This document shows, piece by piece, positions 1 to 6,179 of a stretch of DNA of 7,028 bases. Made by a program: the position numbers and the translations under genes. This stretch comes from Phycisphaerae bacterium (GTDB lineage Bacteria > Planctomycetota > Phycisphaerae > Tepidisphaerales > Tepidisphaeraceae). Numbering within the stretch: the first letter of the stretch is position 1; each line of letters opens with the position of its first letter. The notes under the pieces are model-generated. The model made no database searches and was not told the DNA's origin. It was given only the letters and a program-made list of their open reading frames with translations. The stretch covers positions 1 through 7,028 of the forward strand of contig JACMJD010000203.1 of NCBI GenBank assembly GCA_014380825.1. The letters run 5' to 3'.

Positions 1-1181
1 GACCGACGGCCGTGATCAACCAGTCGCTGGTTGGCGTGATTCAGGAAGTCAGGCGGACGAAGCATATCGATAATCTGCTCGGCGCAAGGCACGGCGTGCG
101 CGGAGTCGTGAACGAAGATTTCATCAACCTCAACGCTGCGCCAGATGAATTGCTAGAGCGGATTGCGACTACCCCGGCGGCCGCGCTGCGGTCGACGCGC
201 GATAAGCCGGACCACGAATACTGCGAGAAGATCTTCCGCGCGTTCGCCAAGAACAACGTGCGCTACTTCTTCTACATCGGCGGGAACGATTCCGCCGACA
301 CCGCGCGCATCGTGAGCGAGCTGGCCAAGGCGGAGAAGTACGACCTTCAGGTTTTCCATATCCCGAAGACGATCGACAACGATCTGCGCGTACACGATCA
401 CACGCCTGGTTACGGATCGGCCGCCCGGTTCGTCGCGCATGCGATGATGGGCGACAACTACGACAACCGCTCGTTGCCGGGCATCAAGATCGACGTGCTG
501 ATGGGTCGCAATGCCGGTTACTTAACAGCCGCGGCCGCGCTCGCGCGGCAGCACGATGAAGACGGGCCGCACCTGGTTTACATTCCCGAGCAGCCGCTGA
601 GCAACGAGAAGTTCCTGGCGGATGTCGATTCGGTCTATTCCAAGCGTGGCCGATGTCTGATCGCGGTGAGCGAAGGCGTCGTGAAACCGGATGGCCGAAC
701 CTGGTTCGAACATCTGGCCGAAAGCCACGACCGCGACGGGCACGGCAATCTCCAGCTTTCCGGCAGCGGTGAGTTGGGCGATCACCTGGCCGACCTCGTC
801 TCGAAGGAACTGAAGCCCGCCGGCGGGAAAAAGCTCCGCGTCCGCGCCGACACCTTCGGCTACATCCAGCGCAGCTTCCCCGACAGCGTGAGCACGGTGG
901 ACGCTCACGAGGCACGCATGGTCGGACAGATGGCCGTGCGGTATAGCGTAGAGAAGGACAAGGAAGGTTCAGTGGCGATGCGCCGCGTGGGCAGCGGCGA
1001 CTACCGCGTCGAATATTTCCTGACGCCGCTGAACACCGTCGCCAAAGAAACGCGCCGAATGGACCCCAGTTTCTACACCGACGGCAACGACGTCACCCAA
1101 GCCTTCCTCGACTACGCCCGCCCGCTTGTGGGGGCAATGCCAAGGACGGGATCGTTTGATGAGTTGAAGAATGGGAAATGA
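1..1181 (+). CDS. pfp: 6-phosphofructokinase, pyrophosphate-dependent type (5' end outside window)
   Basis: Phosphorylates fructose 6-phosphate to fructose 1,6-bisphosphate in glycolysis; with PPi as donor the cytoplasmic reaction is reversible. The frame is open to the left edge and begins inside the N-terminal GPTAVIN phosphate-binding motif, so about 10-15 residues are missing; the GTG at 12 is the Val of that motif, not a start. Other family motifs in order: GGNDS (279-293), PKTIDND (363-383), DHTPGYGSAARF, MGRNAGYLTAA and, near the C-terminus, RADTFGYIQRSFPDS. In E. coli PfkA numbering the residues that separate phosphoryl donors are Gly104 and Gly124 in ATP enzymes and Asp and Lys in PPi enzymes. 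This protein has Asp (GGND) and Lys (PKTID), the PPi pair. The Asp103 equivalent is Asn. The family is certain; the donor is inferred from these residues. It ends at TGA and faces the genes on its right. Confidence 0.93.
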   Translation, partial: PTAVINQSLVGVIQEVRRTKHIDNLLGARHGVRGVVNEDFINLNAAPDELLERIATTPAAALRSTRDKPDHEYCEKIFRAFAKNNVRYFFYIGGNDSADTARIVSELAKAEKYDLQVFHIPKTIDNDLRVHDHTPGYGSAARFVAHAMMGDNYDNRSLPGIKIDVLMGRNAGYLTAAAALARQHDEDGPHLVYIPEQPLSNEKFLADVDSVYSKRGRCLIAVSEGVVKPDGRTWFEHLAESHDRDGHGNLQLSGSGELGDHLADLVSKELKPAGGKKLRVRADTFGYIQRSFPDSVSTVDAHEARMVGQMAVRYSVEKDKEGSVAMRRVGSGDYRVEYFLTPLNTVAKETRRMDPSFYTDGNDVTQAFLDYARPLVGAMPRTGSFDELKNGK

Positions 1182-1186
1182 TTTCC

Positions 1187-1255
1187 CGTTTAGCCGTCGC
1201 GGCCACGCGACGAATCGGGTGACGAAACGCGCGGCGTAGGCGCCGCCGCTAAACG
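1187..1255. repeat. Imperfect palindrome between convergent genes (REP-like / possible bidirectional terminator)
   Basis: The outermost eight bases are a perfect inverted repeat: cgtttagc (1187-1194) against gctaaacg (1248-1255). Extended inward, the arms match at about 19 of 26 positions by hand alignment, leaving a short central loop. It begins 5 bp after the pfk stop and ends 2 bp before the stop of the convergent broken gene, so it fills the space between two 3' ends. There is no T-tract, so a classical intrinsic terminator is not clear. A REP-like dispersed palindrome that also blocks convergent transcription is my preferred reading. Confidence 0.5.
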
Positions 1256-1257
1256 AA

Positions 1258-1774
1258 TCAGTGCCGATGCTTTTTCCGATGGTGCTTCACGTACGACGGC
1301 GTCTCGTCACAATCGTCGTCGTGAAGAAGAGCGTAAACGCCGAGTCCGCCCAGCGCGACCGCGCCAGAGTTGCTGTAGAAAATCGCCGGTCTTCGCGATG
1401 GATTTGCCGAACTGAGTCGGCTTCCTGGATTTGTGATACCACATCACGTGCGTTGCGTGCTGGGCCAGGCCGACGACGGGAAGTTCCTTGTCGCCGACGA
1501 TTCCGACGACGTTGCCGCTGTCGTCTTCGCGAAAGCCGACCCGCTCGCCTTTCTGCACCCACCGCGCGGGCGTGGCGCCGGCGTCTTTGATGAACTTATC
1601 ATTCGAGACGAACTGGACGTGTTACATGCCCGAACGCGGCGCGGGCTTGACGATCATTTCGCTCGTGCCGCGCTCGAACGGCGCGACTTTCGCGACATAT
1701 TTCCGAGCGCAGCCCGGCGCGGCGATCAGCGACCCAATCAGCAGGCCAACGACCATCGCATTGAGACGGCGCAA
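1258..1774 (-). pseudogene. Broken gene for a small secreted/membrane-anchored protein (in-frame TAA plus +1 frameshift)
   Basis: I do not recognise the family. Read from TTG at 1774 (AGG nine bases upstream) or ATG at 1756, the protein opens with a hydrophobic signal segment (VVGLLIGSLIAAPGC) whose Cys22 could be lipidated, though Pro at -2 is not ideal. Codon 51 is TAA (1622-1624). The same frame then continues with protein-like sequence, including KGERVGFREDDSGNVVGIVG and a WYHKSRKPTQFGKSI stretch. At a run of four T's (plus-strand 1379-1382) dropping one base restores a second good stretch: FYSNSGAVALGG, a likely membrane helix, a DDD acidic patch and a basic His-rich tail (HHRKKHRH), ending at TGA (1258-1260). 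Repaired, it would have 171 residues. A change of TAC or TAT to TAA plus a one-base slip would explain both lesions. It lies 35 bp after hisC on the same strand. Sequencing or assembly error is the main alternative. Confidence 0.6.
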
Positions 1775-1809
1775 GATTGCGAACCTCGTTTCAATTCGGC
1801 GCGGATCGA

Positions 1810-2886
1810 TCACGCCGCTTTCTCTGCGGTGCTGAGTGCTTTGATCCCGCCGAGCAGGGCGTTGTTTTCCTGGCTGGTGCCGATGGTAATCTGAATCTTG
1901 TCGGCGAGGGGAGATTTCTGGAAATGGCGAACCAGAATTCCCTGCCGCTTCAATCCGTCGTACATCGCCTGGCCGTCGCCTTCGGGGACTTTGGCGAGGA
2001 TGAAATTGGCGTGGCTGGGCACGACCTGCCAGCCGAGCGATTCGAGTTCGCTCGTCAGCCGGGCGCGTTCGCTGCGGACGTGTTCCCACGTCATGGCCGC
2101 GTGTTCGCGATCGTCGATCGCTGCGGCCGCCGCGATCAGAGCGATCGCGTCGACGTGGTAGCTTCCGCGCACCTTGTTCATTTCCTCGATGACGGCCGAT
2201 TGCGCGATCGCGTATCCAAACCGCAGCCCGGCCAGGCAGTAGCCTTTGCTGAGCGAACGCGCGATGACAATGTTGTTGTGATCCTTCAGAAGCGACAGGC
2301 AGCTCTCATTGGCGAAATCGACGCACGCCTCGTCGATCAGCAGCGCGCCTGAAAATTCATTCGCGAGTTTCGCGACCTCGGCCGCCGCCACCATCGTTCC
2401 ACTTGGCGTGTTCGGGTTGGCCAGGTAAATCGCGTTGGACTTGGTGGCCAGCAGATCTTCGGTCGGCAACGCCCAGTTCTTGTACCAGTTCACGCCGACG
2501 AACTTCGCCTCTTCGATCTCGGCAAGCGTTGGATACAGCGGATAACCCGGCATCGGCGCGGCCAACGTTCCGCCGTGGCCGACGAACGTGCGCGTGGCGA
2601 TGGTGAGCAGATCATCGGCGCCGTTGGCGCAGAGGATCATGTCAGGCGCGATGTCGTTGCCCAGCGCTTTGGCGACCGCTTCGCGAAAGAGTTGGCCGGA
2701 CGGATCGGGATATCGCCGGAGTGTCTCCGGTTCGATATCGCGAATCGCCTGCATCACCTTCGGGCTGGGCGGGAACGGATTCTCAGTCGTGTTTAATTTG
2801 ATCACGCGCTCACCCGGCGGAGACGTCTCGCCCGGCGTGTGGGCATCCATGGCACGGACGTGCGCGCAGACAAATCGAGGAGCCAT
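1810..2886 (-). CDS. hisC: Histidinol-phosphate aminotransferase family protein (HisC-like)
   Basis: PLP-dependent class I/II aminotransferase that in histidine synthesis converts imidazole-acetol phosphate plus glutamate to histidinol phosphate and 2-oxoglutarate. Visible in order: KLNTTENPFPPSP near the N-terminus, CANGADDLLT, PGYPLYPTLAEIE, NPNTPSGT, the IDEACVDF strand with the PLP-ring Asp, and SLSKGYCLAGLRFGY with Schiff-base Lys214 and Arg222. The end reads ILVRHF...ITIGTSQENN. With start 2886 it has 358 residues, normal for HisC. An in-frame ATG at 2895 is possible but overlaps a TATAAT box, and the frame is open to 2952 without family similarity. Two positions are odd: the Tyr of DEAY, which contacts PLP, is Cys (codon 2323-2325), and the Arg of the usual LRIT motif is Gln (1891-1893). 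No other his genes are nearby, so a related aminotransferase role is possible. Confidence 0.9.
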   Translation of the reverse strand: MAPRFVCAHVRAMDAHTPGETSPPGERVIKLNTTENPFPPSPKVMQAIRDIEPETLRRYPDPSGQLFREAVAKALGNDIAPDMILCANGADDLLTIATRTFVGHGGTLAAPMPGYPLYPTLAEIEEAKFVGVNWYKNWALPTEDLLATKSNAIYLANPNTPSGTMVAAAEVAKLANEFSGALLIDEACVDFANESCLSLLKDHNNIVIARSLSKGYCLAGLRFGYAIAQSAVIEEMNKVRGSYHVDAIALIAAAAAIDDREHAAMTWEHVRSERARLTSELESLGWQVVPSHANFILAKVPEGDGQAMYDGLKRQGILVRHFQKSPLADKIQITIGTSQENNALLGGIKALSTAEKAA

Positions 2887-2893
2887 GTTTTCC

Positions 2894-2899
2894 ATTATA
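2894..2899 (-). promoter_or_regulatory. Candidate -10 box (TATAAT) for hisC
   Basis: On the minus strand a perfect TATAAT lies seven bases before the ATG at 2886 and overlaps the alternative ATG at 2895. In this GC-rich setting an exact consensus match is unlikely by chance. No good -35 sits 16-18 bp upstream; TTGTCG (2911-2916) is only 11 bp away. If the box is used, transcription would begin at or next to the 2886 ATG, giving a leaderless or nearly leaderless message. Confidence 0.35.
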
Positions 2900-2946
2900 A
2901 AGTCTCGCCACGACAACACACGAGGATTGTGCGCGCGATTTGCTCG

Positions 2947-3095
2947 ACGCAAGGCGCGGCCATCTCCCGCGCGACGTCATCCGGAGTGCAGCAAAGGAAC
3001 TCGATGGGCAAGTGGCGCACTTCCCGTCCCGAGATCCTTCGCTTCGCTCAGGACGACAGGCTGCGCGTCATCGCTGCTCGCAATGCGCCTTGCGT
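2947..3095. repeat. MITE/REP-like palindromic element in the hisC-yihY spacer
   Basis: Nested inverted repeats share one centre. An outer 11-bp perfect pair lies at 2947-2957 (acgcaaggcgc) and 3085-3095 (gcgccttgcgt). A main pair of 27-bp arms lies at 2976-3002 and 3031-3057 and matches at 21 of 27 positions. An inner stem pairs 3006-3014 with 3018-3025. The right arm contains gatccttcgcttcgctca, a motif I recognise from dispersed intergenic palindromes of several environmental phyla. No ORF of its own and no target-site duplication is obvious. It lies between divergent genes and could have moved or altered the yihY promoter. Confidence 0.6.
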
Positions 3096-3125
3096 TGGCG
3101 GCCACGTCCAGTTCACAATCGAACC

Positions 3126-4184
3126 ATGGCTCGCATGCGAGAAGTCCCGCACGTGCTCCGCTCGATCGGCGTGTTCACGTTCATCAAGCGCGTCTGGCAT
3201 CAGCTCGGCGACGATGCAGTGTTCACCTGGGCGTCGGCCCTGGCGTACTCCTGGCTGTTTGCGATTTTTCCGTTCCTGATTTTTATGCTGAGTCTCGTGC
3301 CGCTGATGCCCGAGCGGTTCAAGGACACCGTTCGCATGCAGGTGCCCGACTTGATCAATCGAACGGTTCCCTCGGAAGCGGCTGCAAAAATTATCCTGAC
3401 GGAGGCCGACAAACTTCTCGAGGCGGACAATCAGAGCGAGAAGACCGCATTCAAAACGCTGCTCAGCTTCGGCCTGCTACTCACAATCTGGGGCGCCAGC
3501 GGTGGCATGGCGATGACGATGTCCGCGTTGGACAAAGCTTACGACATCGAGAAGAGCAGGCGGTACGTCAAGCACAGGCTGGTTGCGATCATGATCACGA
3601 TCATCGTGGCGACAATGGTGATCTTCGTGATGATCCTGATGCCGTTGGGAACAGCGACGATCAACTGGCTGGTTCGACACGCGGCGGATCTGCACATTCC
3701 CATTCGCACGTGGGCGCTGGTGCTGGTCAACATCGTGCGGTACGCGATCGCGCTGATGCTGCTGTTCGCAATCACGGCGACGATCTACCACTTTGGTCCG
3801 AACCTCAAGCAGCGGTTCCGGATCGTCACGCCTGGCGCGGTATTCAGCATCACCGTCTGGTTGATCTTGGGCGCACTGTTTCGGCTGTACATCGGCAAGT
3901 TCGGGGGCGAGCAAACGTACAGCAAGACTTACGGCACAGTCGCTGGATTGGTGATCTTGCTGTTATTTTTCTACATCGATGCGCTGGTGCTGCTGATCGG
4001 CGCGGAGATCAACAGCGAGATCGATTTCGCCGTCGCGGGCATTGCCAGCGGCAAGGATGTAGAGGAGCGCGTGGTCGCGCCGCTGCCCACGCCGGAGAAC
4101 ATCGAGCTCGCGCAGGAGCTGCAGGAGAAACGGAAGGAAGCGGAGAGAGAGATCACGCCGCTGCCACCAGATGCAGCGAGATAG
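3126..4184 (+). CDS. YihY/BrkB family (UPF0761) inner-membrane protein
   Basis: An integral membrane protein of the YihY/BrkB family, whose molecular role is not established; older annotations as RNase BN or virulence factor BrkB are unreliable. The 352-residue product has six likely membrane segments at about 38-60, 111-130, 152-176, 197-220, 236-257 and 269-296. Family marks are ASALAYSWLFAIFPF in the first segment, YHFGPN after the fourth, PGAVFSITVWLILGALFRLY in the fifth, and the final block with YSKTYGTVAGLVILLLFFY and GAEIN. The C-terminus (about 310-352) is a charged, Glu/Lys/Arg-rich cytoplasmic helix. I chose ATG 3126 because the upstream extension to 2940 is translated repeat DNA; ATG 3135 is also possible. 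No clear Shine-Dalgarno precedes it. It is followed 101 bp later by the SelO-like gene on the same strand. Confidence 0.92.
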   Translation: MARMREVPHVLRSIGVFTFIKRVWHQLGDDAVFTWASALAYSWLFAIFPFLIFMLSLVPLMPERFKDTVRMQVPDLINRTVPSEAAAKIILTEADKLLEADNQSEKTAFKTLLSFGLLLTIWGASGGMAMTMSALDKAYDIEKSRRYVKHRLVAIMITIIVATMVIFVMILMPLGTATINWLVRHAADLHIPIRTWALVLVNIVRYAIALMLLFAITATIYHFGPNLKQRFRIVTPGAVFSITVWLILGALFRLYIGKFGGEQTYSKTYGTVAGLVILLLFFYIDALVLLIGAEINSEIDFAVAGIASGKDVEERVVAPLPTPENIELAQELQEKRKEAEREITPLPPDAAR

Positions 4185-4259
4185 GGCAGCACTTTGGTTA
4201 TCGGACCACGCCGCACAACCGGAACTGCTTAACAGCCCCGCATAATGCAACCGATTTAC

Positions 4260-4285
4260 AGGGCAGCAGCTATTTGCGCTGCCCT
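4260..4285 (+). promoter_or_regulatory. Strong hairpin abutting the start codon of the SelO-like gene
   Basis: An 8-bp perfect stem, agggcagc (4260-4267) with gctgccct (4278-4285), has a 10-base loop that can add two more G-C pairs. It ends on the base just before ATG 4286, where a ribosome site would normally sit, and no Shine-Dalgarno is visible. A second copy of agggcagc overlaps the yihY stop codon (4183-4190) and could pair with the same 3' arm. There is no T-tract after it, so I favour a translational or readthrough control element over a terminator for yihY. A CATAAT at 4241-4246 could be a -10 box for a separate transcript. Confidence 0.45.
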
Positions 4286-6085
4286 ATGTACGACTCATTC
4301 AAGCAACTTGATGGCCAGCACCCGTGGCGCGGCGTGAGCGAACACGGCTACGTCGACTATCGCGCCCGGCGCCGCGAGGGCGGTCGCGTCATTTACTTCA
4401 ATTACGACCTGGCGCGCGAGCTGGCGCTGATCCCGGCCAACCATGCGAATCACATCACGCCGGCGCTCGAGAAAGTGATCCTCGATACCTTCGCGCTCCA
4501 GATCATCAACGAGTACGACGAGCAGAACAAAATTGAACCCGCCGCGCGTGGCAAAGCCGCTTCACGAAAATACATGGCCACGCGATATCTCCAGGCGCAG
4601 CACAAGGACAAGCGCGGGCTGACGAGCGGTGACGGCCGGGCGATCTGGAACGGGCAGATCAAGACGGCGAAGCTGACGTTCGACGTCTCATCGCGCGGCA
4701 CGGGCGCGACGCGCCTTTCACCCGGCGCGCAAATCGCGGGCTGCCCGGTAAAGACCGGCGACGACAGCTACGGCTATTCCTGCGGCCGCGCCGACCTGGA
4801 TGAAATGCTCGGCACCGCCATGATGAGCGAGATCTTCTATCGCAACGGCCTGCCGACCGAGCGCACGCTGGCGGTCATCGACTTCAACGATGGCACCGCG
4901 ATCGGCGTGCGAACCGCGCCGAACCTGATTCGACCGGCGCATATCTTTCGGTATTTGAAGCAGGGCATTCACAGCGAGACGAAGCGATCGCTGGAATTCT
5001 TCTTCAATCGACAAGCGCAAAACGGTTTCTGGAAACTGCCGCGCCCGACAAGCAAGCGATATCGCACCGCGCTGGAATACATCGCAAAGTCGTACGGCAA
5101 ACTCGCGGCGGTTCTGGAAGAAGAATACATCTTCAACTGGCTGGCGTGGGACGGCGACAACATGCTCGCCAGCGGGGCGATTCTCGACTACGGCTCGATC
5201 CGTCAGTTCGCGGCCAAGCACGACAAGTATCGCTATGACGACGTCGATCGCTTCAGCTCGAGCCTGACTGAACAGCGTTACTGGGCGCGCGAGCTGGTCA
5301 AGGTGTTCGCGCAGGCGATGCACTTCGCGCTCACGAAGAAGCGGCTGCCGCTATCGGAATTCAAAACCGCGAAATGCCTGGAGACGTTCGATCAGGCGTT
5401 TAAGGACGAGCGCGATCGGCGTCTTCTCTGGCGGCTGGGATTCACGAACGAGCAGACCGTTCGCCTGATGAAGAGCGCGCGGAACGAAATTCAGGACTTG
5501 CGTCGCGCGATGGCGTTTTTCGAAGATCAGAAGATCGCCCGCGGCATGGAAAAGCTGTCGGATGGCGTGACGCACAGCCCGGTGTTTCTGATCCGAAGCC
5601 TGCTGCGCCGCTTGCCGGCATACTACGTCTCCGAGGCGGCAAGCCAGTTCGGCGCGCTAATGCCCGCCGAAGAATTCTGCACCACGATGGCAGCCAGTTA
5701 CGTCTCGCGACGCGACATGAAGCTGACTCCCGCGCGCATCGCCCGGGCGAAAAACTTTCAGCAGTGCTATCAGCGCCTCGTGGCGGCGGCGGGCGAGTAT
5801 CAGGCGGTCCTGCAATCGATCGTCGAGCGATCGGCCGTCATCAATCATCCGTATCGCATGACCGGCAACGGGATGATCCTGGTGGTCGATGAAGTGATCG
5901 CGTTCAAGGACAAGCTCAGCCGCGACGAGCTTCAGGCGGCGATGGAAGCGTTCATCGAATCGCAGGTGCTGATTCCGGGTCGATGGAAACCGATCCCCGC
6001 CGAAGAATTGCGCGGGAACTCACTTCGATCCCGTTTGCTTCGCGCATTCCAGGCGGATCTGGAAGACTGCAAAGAGACCGTCTGA
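4286..6085 (+). CDS. Divergent SelO/YdiU family protein (pseudokinase-fold protein adenylyltransferase)
   Basis: SelO (YdiU, UPF0061) proteins have a kinase-like fold and transfer AMP from ATP to Ser, Thr or Tyr of target proteins, and are linked to redox stress. This 599-residue product shows the family order: SGDGRA (114-119), RGTGAT where canonical members have KGxGxT (137-142), a GRAD segment near 167, SEIFYRNGLPTERTL (181-195, compare SEAM..LGIPTTRAL), RTAPNLIR (209-216), then GDNM and DYG. Asn292 and Asp301 are nine residues apart, the same spacing as the E. coli metal-binding and catalytic pair Asn247/Asp256. It is about 120 residues longer than E. coli SelO; the helical C-terminal half (about 330-599) is unlike the family's usual end, and Cys595 is the only Cys near the terminus. 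ATG 4286 follows a hairpin directly. The frame stays open far upstream, but that part lacks similarity. Confidence 0.82.
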   Translation: MYDSFKQLDGQHPWRGVSEHGYVDYRARRREGGRVIYFNYDLARELALIPANHANHITPALEKVILDTFALQIINEYDEQNKIEPAARGKAASRKYMATRYLQAQHKDKRGLTSGDGRAIWNGQIKTAKLTFDVSSRGTGATRLSPGAQIAGCPVKTGDDSYGYSCGRADLDEMLGTAMMSEIFYRNGLPTERTLAVIDFNDGTAIGVRTAPNLIRPAHIFRYLKQGIHSETKRSLEFFFNRQAQNGFWKLPRPTSKRYRTALEYIAKSYGKLAAVLEEEYIFNWLAWDGDNMLASGAILDYGSIRQFAAKHDKYRYDDVDRFSSSLTEQRYWARELVKVFAQAMHFALTKKRLPLSEFKTAKCLETFDQAFKDERDRRLLWRLGFTNEQTVRLMKSARNEIQDLRRAMAFFEDQKIARGMEKLSDGVTHSPVFLIRSLLRRLPAYYVSEAASQFGALMPAEEFCTTMAASYVSRRDMKLTPARIARAKNFQQCYQRLVAAAGEYQAVLQSIVERSAVINHPYRMTGNGMILVVDEVIAFKDKLSRDELQAAMEAFIESQVLIPGRWKPIPAEELRGNSLRSRLLRAFQADLEDCKETV

Positions 6086-6097
6086 CCATTTCTGGTC
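6084..6097. terminator. Weak hairpin at the end of the SelO-like gene
   Basis: A 5-bp perfect inverted repeat, gacca/tggtc with a four-base loop, overlaps the TGA stop in the convergent gap of 94 bp. There is no T-tract on either strand, so this is at best a weak terminator or 3'-end structure. I see nothing else definite in the gap. Confidence 0.2.
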
Positions 6098-6179
6098 GAT
6101 GCGACTCCGAGATGCGCACAACATTCGGTTGGCCCTCGCGATGTTCGGATTTCAATGCTGAAGCGGATCGACACACCGC

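Noticed and set aside
1379..1382. Programmed +1 frameshifting as the normal expression mode of the small broken gene.
   Set aside because: There is no stimulating stop or rare codon at the slip site, and the upstream in-frame TAA already blocks the frame, so decay or sequence error is simpler.
1777..2352. A 191-residue plus-strand frame opposite hisC.
   Set aside because: It is a shadow of the hisC frame; the minus-strand product has all the aminotransferase motifs.
2947..3095. A CRISPR array or tandem repeat.
   Set aside because: The repeats are inverted copies around one centre, not regularly spaced direct repeats, and no cas genes are present.
2940..3125. An N-terminal extension of the YihY protein by 62 residues.
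   Set aside because: The added part is translated palindromic repeat; family similarity begins shortly after ATG 3126.
2588..4285. An open frame that runs from inside hisC (antisense), through the repeat and across yihY in another frame, joining the SelO-like gene as a 1165-residue protein.
   Set aside because: Upstream of 4286 it is Arg/Ser/Ala-rich antisense or shifted-frame translation with no family features, while hisC and yihY are clear in their own frames. High GC explains the lack of stops.
4718..5323. A 201-residue minus-strand frame opposite the SelO-like gene.
   Set aside because: It has no recognisable motifs and lies wholly antisense to a well supported gene.
6071..6085. Selenocysteine or a C-terminal redox motif at the end of the SelO-like protein.
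   Set aside because: The TGA is a normal stop at the gene end with no clear SECIS-like structure after it; Cys595 alone, four codons before the stop, is not enough to claim the family's redox tail.
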